Below, one piece after another: positions 33,981-41,876 of a stretch of 64,000 bases of DNA. Both the position numbers and the translations under genes were made by a program. The stretch is from Guptibacillus algicola. GTDB taxonomy: Bacteria > Bacillota > Bacilli > Bacillales > Guptibacillaceae. Within the stretch, counting starts at the first letter, position 1. Every line of letters begins with the position of its first letter. The DNA is taken from positions 84,599-148,598 of the forward strand of contig NZ_JAIVAF010000007.1 in assembly GCF_020171805.1 (NCBI RefSeq). Direction: 5' to 3'. A model generated the notes under the pieces. That model did no database searches. It was given only the letters and a program-made list of their open reading frames with translations, and was not told where the DNA came from.

Positions 33981-34010
33981 AAAAATCTGCTGGCATTAAT
34001 CCAGCAGATT
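33981..34010 (-). terminator. Terminator of yfhF, overlapping its stop codon
   Basis: AATCTGCTGG (33984-33993) pairs with CCAGCAGATT (34001-34010); on the minus strand TTTTTTTC follows. The stop codon is in the loop. Confidence 0.85.
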
Positions 34011-34898
34011 CTCTAACGCATCTTTCAGTTTTAGGTATCGGAAAGGGTAACCAAGTTCTTTCGCTTTCTGGGGAAGTACACATTGTCCTTTCAAGACGAT
34101 ACCACTCTTTTCACCAAGTGCGAGTTGAACAGGGGCTTCAGGTACAGGAACCCAGTGTGGCTTCTTAAGAACGTCTGCTAAGGTCCTTCCAAACTCGTTC
34201 ATTCGTTTTGGTTCTGGTGCTGTGACGTTCAATGGTCCTTGGACGGAATCGTGATCGACAGCGAAACGTATCATGCCAACAACATCTTTGATATGGACCC
34301 AGGAATACCATTGCCTGCCATCACCTAATTTACCACCCATATAAAACTTATACGGAAGTGTCATGAGGGGAAGTGCGCCTTCTTCACCAAGAATGATTCC
34401 GAACCTAGTTAATACTGTCCGGACACCAAAATTCTGAGCTCGCATCGCTTCCTTTTCCCACTTATAGGTTACATCGGCTAGAAAATCAGATCCAGGAACC
34501 GTGTCGTTCTCCGTAAAAGATTTGTCTAGCGAAGATCCATAAAATCCCGTTGCAGAAGCATTCACAAGCACACGAGGTTTATGGTCCAGTTTTTCTATAA
34601 TGGAAACGATTTCTCGTGTTGCAGAGATACGGCTGTCTAATATCTTTTGCTTCTTATCCTCTGTCCACCGACCGCTGTTGATGGACTCACCAGCAAGGTT
34701 AATGATGGCATTTAGATTTTGTAATTGTTTCTCAGGCTGTGCATCATCTTTAAGCCACTTAACATACGTGACACCTTCTTGAGCGGGCTTGTTTTCGGGG
34801 CTCCGGGTTAGAATAAACACTTTGTGTCCATCGTTCACAAATGATTCTGTAAGGGCATTCCCAACGAAACCAGTACCGCCAGCAATCGCTATGTTCAT
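33996..34898 (-). CDS. yfhF: TIGR01777-family NAD-dependent epimerase-like protein (YfhF)
   Basis: A 300-residue extended short-chain dehydrogenase-like protein. IAIAGGTGFVGNALTESF is the dinucleotide-binding motif, INLAGESINSGRWTEDKKQKIL and the SRISATREIV segment are the TIGR01777 hallmarks, NASATGFYG is the active-site region and DVLKKPHWVPVPE the DUF1731 C-terminus. In other bacteria this family has roles in cell-division inhibition (SulA-like annotation) that are not established. AGGAGG is ten bases before the ATG. The neighbour recX is divergent, as in B. subtilis. Confidence 0.9.
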   Translation of the reverse strand: MNIAIAGGTGFVGNALTESFVNDGHKVFILTRSPENKPAQEGVTYVKWLKDDAQPEKQLQNLNAIINLAGESINSGRWTEDKKQKILDSRISATREIVSIIEKLDHKPRVLVNASATGFYGSSLDKSFTENDTVPGSDFLADVTYKWEKEAMRAQNFGVRTVLTRFGIILGEEGALPLMTLPYKFYMGGKLGDGRQWYSWVHIKDVVGMIRFAVDHDSVQGPLNVTAPEPKRMNEFGRTLADVLKKPHWVPVPEAPVQLALGEKSGIVLKGQCVLPQKAKELGYPFRYLKLKDALENLLD

Positions 34899-35036
34899 AA
34901 CGTTGTTCCTCCTAAGGTTAATCCAATTCTTATAGTAGTTATTTCTTTACCCGTAAAGAGAATCCTTTAATCCAATGCTCTAAGTTCATACAATATTTTT
35001 GAAAATGATACAATATGGAGAAGAGAGGTGATCGTA

Positions 35037-35846
35037 TTGGTGAAAATTACACGTATCACAACACAAAAGAAAAATAGTGAACGGTTTTCGATTTTTATAG
35101 ATAAAGGAAATGGAGAAGAATTCGGGTTCGGAGTTGATCAAGATGTTTTAATTCGTTTTGGGCTTAGAAAAGGCATAGAACTAAATGAAGACACGCTCGA
35201 TGACATTCAGTTTGAAGATCATATAAAGAAAGGCTTTAATTTGGCGTTGCATTATTTGTCATACCGCATGCGTTCAGAGAAAGAGATCAGTGATTATCTC
35301 TTAACAAAAGAGATTGAAGAGGAAGCTTTTCCTTCTATTATTAATAAACTGAAGCGCTACGGCTATGTGAATGACCTTGAATTTGCAAAAGCCTTTGTTC
35401 GAACCAAAATGAACGGACGTAATAAAGGTCCTTTCATTATCAATCAAGAGTTGTTTCAAAAAGGTGTATCTCCTGACACGATCGAAAAAGCTCTAGAAGA
35501 ATATCCGTTTGAGCGTCAATACGATATCGCTTCAGAGTTAGCGGAGAAAAAAATGAATAAACTGAAAAGCGTATCTTCCACTGAACTAAGACAAAAAGTA
35601 GGACAAACTCTTACAGGTAAAGGATTTGAAAGAGAAGTTATACAAGAAGTAATGAATTCCATCGAAACGAACAAAGATAATGAAGAGGAGTGGGAGGCAC
35701 TCCTACTTCAAGCCAAAAAAGCGGAACGCCGCTTCTCAAAATTAGATATGAAAGATTACAAATATAAGATGAAACAATTTTTGTACCGTAAAGGCTTCCC
35801 TTTTTCATTAATCAATCAGTATCTAGACGACTTTATCGATCAATAA
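35037..35846 (+). CDS. recX: Regulatory protein RecX
   Basis: About 269 residues, the long form typical of Bacilli. ITRITTQKKNSERFSIFID begins the protein, followed by three-helix RecX repeats (LALHYLSYRMRSEKEISDYL, LKRYGYVNDLEFAKAFVR, and GPFIINQELFQKGVSPDTI). RecX binds RecA filaments and controls recombination. The ribosome binding site GAGGTGATC matches the anti-Shine-Dalgarno over nine bases and fits a TTG start at 35037 (GTG at 35040 also possible). Its last 14 bases overlap the 3' end of the opposing SDR gene. Confidence 0.9.
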   Translation: MVKITRITTQKKNSERFSIFIDKGNGEEFGFGVDQDVLIRFGLRKGIELNEDTLDDIQFEDHIKKGFNLALHYLSYRMRSEKEISDYLLTKEIEEEAFPSIINKLKRYGYVNDLEFAKAFVRTKMNGRNKGPFIINQELFQKGVSPDTIEKALEEYPFERQYDIASELAEKKMNKLKSVSSTELRQKVGQTLTGKGFEREVIQEVMNSIETNKDNEEEWEALLLQAKKAERRFSKLDMKDYKYKMKQFLYRKGFPFSLINQYLDDFIDQ

Positions 35847-36504
35847 AGATCTCAGGTTGGCCATCATCTTGATCTATGATTTGTTTCGCTTTTTCTGCAG
35901 GAGACTTTAATCGTGACGTGTCCTTGATGTGGTCGGTTGAAGACCAGAACGGAGTATCCATTCCTCCCATGTACACAGCGGTAGCACGAGCTCCAGTACC
36001 TTCGAGTTCCTTCCAGAGGCTTTCTGTGAAGCCTCTTATCGCATATTTTGATGCAACATATACCGTTTCATGTTTCTTTCCTTTAAGCCCAGCAGTTGAA
36101 ATAATGTTCATAATTCGTCCATCAACTTGTTTCAATTCAGGTAAAAATAGCTTTGAGAGAAAAATGGTGCCTTTTACATTCGTATCAATCACGTTATGGA
36201 TTGCATCTTCATCTATGTCTTCTAATTGGCCAAATGCTCCGGTACCGGCATTGTTTACAAGCATGTCGATCGACTGACCTTCGTTATGTAACTGTGTGAA
36301 CAATCGCTTCGTGTCGTTGAAGTTCGAAACATCGCACGTATAGTAAGCGCAGGAATTTCCAGATTCTTTGATCGTGTTACATACATTCTGGAGCTTCTCT
36401 TTCGTGCGACCTATCAAAATAATATGATTACCTTGGCTTGCCCATATTTTTGCTAACTCAGCTCCGAGACCAGAGCCACCGCCAGTAATTACTATTGTTT
36501 TCAT
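35833..36504 (-). CDS. Short-chain dehydrogenase/reductase
   Basis: A 223-residue classical SDR. The cofactor motif is VITGGGSGLGAEL, NNAG is in MLVNNAGTGAFG, the catalytic serine is in IISTAG and Y-x-x-x-K in YVASKYA. The short C-terminus and FTESLWKELEGTGARATAVYMGGMDTPF resemble the YueD/YvaG type. The substrate is unknown. The start ATG 36504 follows AGGAGGTG by eight bases. Its end overlaps recX tail-to-tail by 14 bases with no terminator between them. yfhH is divergent. Confidence 0.88.
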   Translation of the reverse strand: MKTIVITGGGSGLGAELAKIWASQGNHIILIGRTKEKLQNVCNTIKESGNSCAYYTCDVSNFNDTKRLFTQLHNEGQSIDMLVNNAGTGAFGQLEDIDEDAIHNVIDTNVKGTIFLSKLFLPELKQVDGRIMNIISTAGLKGKKHETVYVASKYAIRGFTESLWKELEGTGARATAVYMGGMDTPFWSSTDHIKDTSRLKSPAEKAKQIIDQDDGQPEIFIDR

Positions 36505-36604
36505 AATTAAACACCTCCTGTTATGTAAGCGTAGCATATCTTTGTCATACCTTGCGAAATGAACTATACTGAAGACATTAGGAACAGGATTTATGGAGGT
36601 TGTC

Positions 36605-36925
36605 ATGGATAAACGTTTCAGCGAAATGAATAAAGAAGAATTACGAACAGCTATCGCGCAACTCAGTGAAAAAGCGAGAAGGGCTGAACAAATGGGAATG
36701 GTAAATGAATTTTCAGTGCACGAACGAAGAATTGCACTTGCTAAATCGTATTTATTGAATCCAGCGAATTATACACCCGGAGCTTCATATGAAATCGATG
36801 GAGACCCAGGGTCTACATTCGTGATCGATTACATGAACGGAACGTTTGCATGGGGGTTTCGTGAAGGGAACGAAACGATCGAAGCATTTCCTATTTCCAT
36901 GTTAATAAAGAAAGAGCAGCAGTAA
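36605..36925 (+). CDS. yfhH: YfhH (DUF1811) protein
   Basis: A 106-residue protein close to the 104 residues of B. subtilis YfhH. The helical N-terminus (RFSEMNKEELRTAIAQLSEKARRAEQMG and MVNEFSVHERRIALAKSYL) is followed by a small beta domain (GASYEIDGDPGSTFVIDYMNGTFAWGF). YfhH has a structure with a Tudor-like beta barrel and no known activity. GGAGG is five bases before the ATG at 36605. A weak hairpin (GAGCAGC/GCTGCTC, 36914-36933) at its end lacks a T tract. Confidence 0.87.
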   Translation: MDKRFSEMNKEELRTAIAQLSEKARRAEQMGMVNEFSVHERRIALAKSYLLNPANYTPGASYEIDGDPGSTFVIDYMNGTFAWGFREGNETIEAFPISMLIKKEQQ

Positions 36926-36946
36926 AGCTGCTCCTGCTTACATCTT

Positions 36947-37105
36947 TTATGATCGTTTGCGGGTTTGAATCTGCAAAACAATATCATTGTATGCCTGTTG
37001 TGTTTCTCCATTCACCTGATGGTGAGCATGTTTCGGATTAGCACTGGGTGATTGAAACGGATCTTTGTATTTTGGATGGAGCCTATCACGATTATCTTTA
37101 CCCAT
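36947..37105 (-). CDS. Small YpzG-like protein
   Basis: A 52-residue protein starting MGKDNRDRLHPKYKDPFQSP and containing ANPKHAHHQVNGETQQ. The N-P-K-H-A-x-x-Q-V-N-G-E-T motif is the one I associate with the YpzG family, short proteins of spore-forming Bacilli often encoded beside sspK-type genes. GGAGG lies nine bases before the ATG at 37105. It follows sspK on the same strand after 28 bases and is likely expressed with it in the forespore. Function unknown. Confidence 0.6.
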   Translation of the reverse strand: MGKDNRDRLHPKYKDPFQSPSANPKHAHHQVNGETQQAYNDIVLQIQTRKRS

Positions 37106-37133
37106 AGTTTGCGCCTCCTATCGTATGTGAGAG

Positions 37134-37289
37134 TTAACCTTGTCGATTGTTGGTTTGATTAGAAGCTTTCATTCGCTCCTGAGGATGAGTGTTGGTCGTT
37201 CCATCTGCACGCTTTGAAGAAAATTCTTCTTTCGCGCGAGGTTCACCTGAGAATTTAAGGTCTGGAAACTTAGAGACCTTCTTACGCAT
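37134..37289 (-). CDS. sspK: Small acid-soluble spore protein K
   Basis: A 51-residue protein with the SspK core [18 protein letters not shown] followed by [10 protein letters not shown]. subtilis SspK carries the same GEPRAK..SKRADG...HPQERM order. SspK is a minor spore-core protein made under sigma-G. GGGAGG is seven bases before the ATG. A sigma-G-type -10 (CATACTA) lies about 47 bases upstream. It is between yfhH and yfhJ, matching B. subtilis order. Confidence 0.85.
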   Translation of the reverse strand: MRKKVSKFPDLKFSGEPRAKEEFSSKRADGTTNTHPQERMKASNQTNNRQG

Positions 37290-37335
37290 ATCAACGCCTC
37301 CCCTTTCGACAGTTTTATCTAAACAGGCACAATGT

Positions 37336-37366
37336 TAGTATGTGAAGAGGTTACATGCGTTATGTG
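37336..37366 (-). promoter_or_regulatory. Sigma-G-like promoter of sspK
   Basis: On the minus strand CACATA-N18-CATACTA: the -10 is an exact sigma-G-type element, the -35 is weaker. The position, 47 bases before sspK, suits forespore expression. Confidence 0.45.
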
Positions 37367-37427
37367 AGAAGTAAAAAGAAGATGGAACGGAAACCGATGG
37401 AAACACACCATGAAAGGAGGATGCCTT

Positions 37428-37697
37428 ATGGAAGATTTATTCGAAAGGCTTGCTCATAACTTACTCGAAAAGAATGACCAACTGTCTTATGGACAGGCAA
37501 GGACGATGGTTGAACTCCTTTGGGAAGATTTCGAATCGTCTAGAGCAAAGGCTGGTAGAGAATATAAAGGCATAGATGTCACAGAAAAAATCGTTAAGCA
37601 ATGGATTGATTATTACGGTCCAGTCCTACACGATTTTATGGAGAATAACCCGAAATACAGAGGTTACTTTGGCGACGATCGAAGTATAAAGCATTAA
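37428..37697 (+). CDS. yfhJ: YfhJ (WVELL protein family)
   Basis: An 89-residue protein. LFERLAHNLLEKNDQLSYGQARTMVELLWEDFESS is the WVELL-family signature (here MVELL), and TEKIVKQWIDYYGPVLHDF and NPKYRGYF complete it. Length and order match B. subtilis YfhJ. Function unknown; it appears to be a small helical cytoplasmic protein. AAAGGAGG precedes the ATG at 37428 by eight bases. A strong terminator follows. Confidence 0.87.
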   Translation: MEDLFERLAHNLLEKNDQLSYGQARTMVELLWEDFESSRAKAGREYKGIDVTEKIVKQWIDYYGPVLHDFMENNPKYRGYFGDDRSIKH

Positions 37698-37707
37698 ATG
37701 ATAAAAG

Positions 37708-37736
37708 AAACCGGCTGATTGTTCAGCCGGTTTTCA
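37708..37736. terminator. Bidirectional terminator
   Basis: AAACCGGCTGA (37708-37718) pairs with TCAGCCGGTTT (37723-37733) around TTGT, between converging yfhJ and yfhP. Confidence 0.85.
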
Positions 37737-37744
37737 TATGGCAT

Positions 37745-38725
37745 TTAGTCTATAGCGGGATCTAGCTTCTTCCTAAGTGTATCTTCACTATAAACCCATC
37801 CAGTATAAGAACTTGTGATTTCTAATTGGTCTTCCAATTGCACAACTGCTACAAACGGGTAATGACCCTTACTACGGTATCTAAGGTCGATAAATCTTAC
37901 TTCATAACCTTCATTCGTTTCTTCGATTTCCCATCTATAAACAGGAGAGAAAGAAAGAAAAGCACTCAAGTTTGGGTCTTCTTTTGCGGACTCCAGCACA
38001 GGTGTTTGAGGTACAGGAACTCTGTCAAATTCATCTTGGATGTGAATCGTCGTTCCTTCACCTCTTGCAACATAGAACTGTGTTTCAGACTTTATTGCAA
38101 TGTGCCATCTGCTCCATCTGATCGTTGGTGAGACGATGACTTCGACAGCATCTGGGATTCGTTCTTTGACTGCATTGATGAGTTTTCGCTGTTCATATAT
38201 TCGCCAGAAATAGTAAAGCACTAATATGCCATAGATGGTTAAGAAGGTATATCCTGGGTTCGCACCTATATACCATAATACTAATCCAGCTATATGACTT
38301 AGAAAGATAAATGGATCAAAAATGTTGATGACACCAAGAGCTACCCATCGATTGGAAAAGGGTCGTAACGCTTGGGTTCCATACGCATTAAAGATATCCA
38401 CGAATACATGGATAAACACTGCTAAAAATGTCCATAGCCAGAGATGAAGTAAATTCGTTTCTGGGTAGAACAACATAATCCCACTACTGATCAATATTGG
38501 CCACAGTAAGATGGCTGGAATCGAATGTGTAATGCCTCTGTGATGTCGAATATATACAGCGTTGTTTTTTAACTTGAGCACGGTATCAAAATCTGGGGCC
38601 TGAGATCCAATCAGCGTTCCTATCAAAACGCTCTGAGCGGTGATGGGATCTTGTGCAATTGCTGCATCTAGCGTTGCCAGAGCTCCTAGCCCCAGTCCCA
38701 TGACCACGTGTGTCCCAGTATCCAT
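37745..38725 (-). CDS. yfhP: YfhP, membrane-bound metal-dependent hydrolase
   Basis: A 326-residue protein of the YdjM/LexA-binding inner-membrane hydrolase family. The metal-site histidines are in MDTGTHVVMG, YIRHHRGITHSIP and FIHVFVDIFNAYGTQALRPFS; about five membrane helices occupy residues 5-180, and the C-terminal 140 residues are a soluble beta-rich domain. Its substrate is unknown. In B. subtilis yfhP precedes yfhQ (mutY), as here, in divergent orientation. AAGGAGG is upstream of the ATG. Confidence 0.9.
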   Translation of the reverse strand: MDTGTHVVMGLGLGALATLDAAIAQDPITAQSVLIGTLIGSQAPDFDTVLKLKNNAVYIRHHRGITHSIPAILLWPILISSGIMLFYPETNLLHLWLWTFLAVFIHVFVDIFNAYGTQALRPFSNRWVALGVINIFDPFIFLSHIAGLVLWYIGANPGYTFLTIYGILVLYYFWRIYEQRKLINAVKERIPDAVEVIVSPTIRWSRWHIAIKSETQFYVARGEGTTIHIQDEFDRVPVPQTPVLESAKEDPNLSAFLSFSPVYRWEIEETNEGYEVRFIDLRYRSKGHYPFVAVVQLEDQLEITSSYTGWVYSEDTLRKKLDPAID

Positions 38726-38937
38726 AGGGTAAAGATCCTCCTTAGTAAAGAACTTATGTCTTATCCTTCTTGAAAGAAAAGTAATGGTTCTATATACTCC
38801 TATACTTAGTTATACCCAATAATCGATTGTGTGAAAAGTTAAATGCTGTTTGGAAATGTTAAGTTACGATATTATATGTATTAATAAATCAATGAGGAAG
38901 TACAAAGGAATATTAAAGCGTATCGGAGAGTTGCTAG

Positions 38938-40029
38938 ATGACTAACAATGTGACAGATCTTCTTCAGTCTTTTGAAGTAGAGGAATTTCAAAGAGACCTC
39001 ATTAATTGGTTCAAAGATGAACAAAGAATATTACCATGGAGAGAAAATCAGGATCCATATCGCGTTTGGGTTTCAGAAATTATGCTACAACAAACGAGGG
39101 TTGATACTGTAATTCCGTATTTCAAAAACTTTGTAGAAAAATATCCTACGATAGAGGCTCTGGCGGAAGCCCCTCAAGATGAGGTGTTAAAAGCATGGGA
39201 AGGTTTAGGATATTATTCTAGGGCAAGAAACTTACAAAGTGCCGTGAGAGATGTTGCTGAAAATTACGGAGGCGTAGTGCCTGATGAACCTCGTGAGATA
39301 TCTAAACTAAAAGGTGTCGGACCATACACTGCAGGAGCAATTTTGAGCATAGCTTATGGTGTGCCTGAACCTGCTGTAGACGGCAATGTGATGAGGGTTC
39401 TTTCAAGGATTCTCGGAATTTGGGAGGATATCGCAAAACCTTCAACGAGGAAAATTTTCGAAGAATTAATAAGAGAAATCATTTCTAAAAATGACCCTTC
39501 TTCTTTCAATCAGGGATTGATGGAGCTTGGTGCAATCATCTGTACACCTAAATCTCCTTCTTGCTTACTATGTCCAGTGCAGTCACACTGCAGAGCATTT
39601 CATGAAGGATCTCAAGAAGAGCTTCCAATAAAATCAAAGAAAAAAGCACCGAGACCAGTCACGATAGCCGTGGCAGTTCTTCAAGATGAGCAAGGAAGAT
39701 ACTTAATCAGGAAGCGCCCAGAAGAAGGATTGTTAGCAGGATTATGGGAGTTCGTGAATGTGGAGTTAACGGATGGTGAGTTAAAAGAACTGAAGCTAAC
39801 GGAATACGTCAGCAAAGAATATGGCGGTCAAGTTAGTATACAGGATGAAATTCTAACCTTCACACACGTTTTTAGCCACATTAAGTGGTATTTAACGGTT
39901 TATAAAGGTACAGTGGATGGAATTATTGAAAATGAGACGGTTCGGTTTGTGGAAGAAAACGAACTTGAGCAATTTGCGTTTCCTGTTGCACATCAAAAAA
40001 TCGTGAAAGATATCGAGAGGGGAGAATAG
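38938..40029 (+). CDS. mutY: A/G-specific adenine glycosylase MutY
   Basis: A 363-residue base-excision-repair enzyme that removes adenine mispaired with 8-oxoguanine. The catalytic glutamate is E47 in [10 protein letters not shown], the HhH is [13 protein letters not shown] with D148 in AVDGNV, and the 4Fe-4S ligands are C202, C209, C212 and C218. A NUDIX-like C-terminal domain (about 240-363, [19 protein letters not shown]) recognises 8-oxoG. GGAGAG precedes the ATG. An SDR gene follows after five bases, so they form an operon. Confidence 0.94.
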   Translation: MTNNVTDLLQSFEVEEFQRDLINWFKDEQRILPWRENQDPYRVWVSEIMLQQTRVDTVIPYFKNFVEKYPTIEALAEAPQDEVLKAWEGLGYYSRARNLQSAVRDVAENYGGVVPDEPREISKLKGVGPYTAGAILSIAYGVPEPAVDGNVMRVLSRILGIWEDIAKPSTRKIFEELIREIISKNDPSSFNQGLMELGAIICTPKSPSCLLCPVQSHCRAFHEGSQEELPIKSKKKAPRPVTIAVAVLQDEQGRYLIRKRPEEGLLAGLWEFVNVELTDGELKELKLTEYVSKEYGGQVSIQDEILTFTHVFSHIKWYLTVYKGTVDGIIENETVRFVEENELEQFAFPVAHQKIVKDIERGE

Positions 40030-40034
40030 TCTGA

Positions 40035-40796
40035 ATGGAATTAAATTTAAAAGGTCTTAATGTTTTGATTACCGGTGGCTCAAAAGGTATAGGGAAAGCG
40101 ATAGCATCTGCTTTTTATTATGAGGGAGCAAATGTTGGAATTTGTGCCAGAAATCGTGATGAGCTTGAGGAAACAAAAGCGGAATTAAATAACAACATTG
40201 CAATTTTTGAAGCTGATATAACAGATGATCGGAAACGAGTACAGCTTATCGATTCTTTCTTATTAGAGTTTGGTTCTATCGATATCCTCGTGAATAACGC
40301 TGGTGGTAGTAGTGGAACAACGATTATGGAAACGGATGTTTACCAATTTCAAAAGGCAATGGAACTTAACTTCTATTCTGCCGTTCATTTAAGTCAGCTT
40401 GCAGCAAAAGAGATGCAGGAAAAGGGCTCTGGTTCAATCGTTAATATATCATCTATATTCGGTAGAGAGTCTGGTGGAAAGCCAACCTATAATAACGCCA
40501 AAGCTGCATTGATCAGTTTCACAAAAGCAATGGCTGATGAGGTTATACAATCAGGCGTTCGTGTGAATGGTGTTGCACCAGGAGCTATTCTACATCCTAC
40601 AGGTAACTGGCAGAAAAGATTGGATGAAAATCCTGAGAAAATTAATGCTTTTGTTGAAAGTGAAATTCCAGGAGGAAGGTTTGGGACCCCTAAAGAAGTC
40701 GCTGATGCTGTCGTCTTCCTAGCATCAGAAAGAGCTTCGTGGATTTCCGGAGCTACATTAAATGTAGATGGAGGACAATCTAAATCAAACTTCTAG
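40035..40796 (+). CDS. SDR-family oxidoreductase in the fabL (ygaA) position
   Basis: A 253-residue classical SDR. LITGGSKGIGKAIAS binds NAD(P), NNAG is in ILVNNAGGSSG, and the catalytic S-Y-K is NISSIFGRESGGKPTYNNAKA; the C-terminus WISGATLNVDGGQS is typical of 3-oxoacyl-ACP reductase-like enzymes. In B. subtilis the enoyl-ACP reductase FabL sits here, but the active-site sequence is not like FabL, so I call only the family. It starts five bases after mutY. A decayed terminator follows. Confidence 0.85.
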   Translation: MELNLKGLNVLITGGSKGIGKAIASAFYYEGANVGICARNRDELEETKAELNNNIAIFEADITDDRKRVQLIDSFLLEFGSIDILVNNAGGSSGTTIMETDVYQFQKAMELNFYSAVHLSQLAAKEMQEKGSGSIVNISSIFGRESGGKPTYNNAKAALISFTKAMADEVIQSGVRVNGVAPGAILHPTGNWQKRLDENPEKINAFVESEIPGGRFGTPKEVADAVVFLASERASWISGATLNVDGGQSKSNF

Positions 40797-40861
40797 CAAA
40801 AAAACTTCCTGTAAGTGATACAGGAGTCAAGCTTGAACTTTAATTTGGTTCTCCCTATTCC

Positions 40862-40980
40862 GTAGGAGAATACAGCTTGCTTTCCTGCGGACGAACGCCC
40901 GAGCCTCCACGCGAAAAAACGTCGCTGTGGGGTCTCGGCCGCTCGTTCTTCCGCGGGAGTCAAGCTGTATTCACTCCTAC
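40862..40980. repeat. Long imperfect palindromic element (REP/MITE-like)
   Basis: About 119 bp with matching ends: GTAGGAGAATACAGCTTG at the left and CAAGCTGTATTCACTCCTAC at the right, plus inner complementary blocks CCTGCGG/CCGCGGG and CCCGAG/CTCGG around an A-rich centre. It is more GC-rich than its surroundings and non-coding. GC-rich palindromes with GACTCCCGCGG arms recur in many Bacillaceae genomes; whether this is the same family needs a genome search. No transposase is present. The rest of the 40797-41158 gap shows only terminators. Confidence 0.7.
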
Positions 40981-41093
40981 TAGATTTGGATGAAACGAAA
41001 CGGAACTCTCCGTCCTATTGAACGTTCTCTAAATTGTAAATAAACCTACATATTCATTAAACAACGGTTAAAAAGCAGCTTAAAGATAAAACA

Positions 41094-41120
41094 GAAAAAC
41101 TGTCGAGATTTTCTCGACAG
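41094..41120 (-). terminator. Terminator for the minus-strand YfhS-position gene
   Basis: CTGTCGAGA (41100-41108) pairs with TCTCGACAG (41112-41120); on the minus strand TTTTTCTG follows. Confidence 0.75.
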
Positions 41121-41123
41121 CCT

Positions 41124-41157
41124 AAACTTCCTGTAAATGATATAGGAAGTTTTTTTC
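41124..41157 (+). terminator. Intact terminator copy, plus strand
   Basis: AAACTTCCT (41124-41132) pairs with AGGAAGTTT (41144-41152), followed by TTTTTCTTT. It is the right-hand copy of the direct repeat. Confidence 0.7.
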
Positions 41158-41158
41158 T

Positions 41159-41359
41159 TTAAAGCTGCTCATTTCCTAAAAATGATAATCCTCCACGTTG
41201 TTCGATTTCTTTTATGATTTCTCTGTGGATCGCCACACCTTCACTGTTAAGATAAGGGGCGATTTGTTGCAAACTGTGGTGGAAGAAGGCAAGTTCACCA
41301 TTTTCCCAATCACCTTTAGGCATCATGGATAACTCAGTCATATCTCGTTTATGATCCAT
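41159..41359 (-). CDS. Small conserved cytoplasmic protein (yfhS position)
   Basis: A 66-residue protein starting MDHKRDMTELSMMPKGDWENGELAFFHHSL, with a helical rest (IHREIIKEIEQRGGLSFLG). It has a strong ribosome binding site (AAAGGAGG, eight bases before the ATG) and ends in its own terminator, so it is very likely real. In B. subtilis the small gene yfhS sits next to the fabL gene; I cannot confirm orthology from sequence alone. Function unknown. Confidence 0.72.
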   Translation of the reverse strand: MDHKRDMTELSMMPKGDWENGELAFFHHSLQQIAPYLNSEGVAIHREIIKEIEQRGGLSFLGNEQL

Positions 41360-41517
41360 CGATGAACCTCCTTTCTATCGTTAGGATGTAACAATGCTCA
41401 ATGTGTTATTAAAAAAGGGTGTGGAAACGTGGGAAAACTATACTAAAAAATTTATGAGAATCCGTACATAACTAAATTATATCTGGATATTCTATTGTTT
41501 GTGGGAGGTGATAAGCC

Positions 41518-41751
41518 ATGGAAAAGAAACCAGGACAAACACAAGCTGGTACAAGCATTCAACACGTGAAACAGCAAAACCAACAGAGCAAAGGTTCTGC
41601 TGGTCAAGCTAATCAGCAACAATACGGTGCTGAATTTGGTCAGGAAATGGGCGCTCAGCAAGCACAACAACAAGCACAACAACAAGCTCAGCAGCAAGCA
41701 AAAGCTCGTCAAGCTAAGCCTGCTCAAAACCCAAACCAGCAACAACAATAA
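41518..41751 (+). CDS. sspE: Gamma-type small acid-soluble spore protein
   Basis: A 77-residue protein of which about 40 percent is glutamine, with runs of QQAQ from CAA-CAA-GCA repeats. TSIQHVKQQNQQS and QYGAEFGQEMGAQQA match the repeated Q-x-G-x-E-F-A-x-E-x-x-A-Q-Q unit of gamma SASP. It is a storage protein of the spore core, degraded by Gpr at germination. GGGAGGTGATAAG before the ATG is an almost perfect ribosome binding site. The sspE position between the fabL-site gene and ygaB matches B. subtilis. Confidence 0.87.
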   Translation: MEKKPGQTQAGTSIQHVKQQNQQSKGSAGQANQQQYGAEFGQEMGAQQAQQQAQQQAQQQAKARQAKPAQNPNQQQQ

Positions 41752-41761
41752 TTACTTCCCT

Positions 41762-41793
41762 AACGGGGCTGACTATGTCAGCCTCGTTTTCTC
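41762..41793 (+). terminator. Rho-independent terminator
   Basis: A 12-bp stem with one G-U pair (41762-41773 with 41777-41788) around TAT is followed by TTTTCTC. Confidence 0.82.
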
Positions 41794-41876
41794 GTTATTC
41801 TATATTAATATAATAAAAAACATTAAAGGATTCCATATAGGTAAGGAAGAAAGAGTCATGATGGGAGGAGATCGAT

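Larger units (their letters stand above)
40802..41150. repeat. Direct repeat of a terminator sequence flanking a 300-bp insert
   Basis: AAACTTCCTGTAAGTGATA... at 40802-40827 recurs as AAACTTCCTGTAAATGATA... at 41124-41150, about 23 of 26 bases identical with one indel. The left copy lacks a T tract and the right copy has one. Between them lie the palindromic element at 40862-40980 and a minus-strand terminator. Confidence 0.5.

Noticed and set aside
40035..40796. FabL enoyl-ACP reductase, by position
   Set aside because: The active-site and cofactor segments follow ordinary 3-oxoacyl-reductase-like SDRs rather than FabL as I know it.
40862..40980. Insertion sequence
   Set aside because: No transposase frame and no terminal target duplication directly at its ends; it is described as a palindromic repeat only.
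41600..41751. CAA/GCA repeat tract as a microsatellite or CRISPR-like array
   Set aside because: It is the Gln/Ala-rich coding sequence of the gamma-type spore protein; units vary and there are no spacers.
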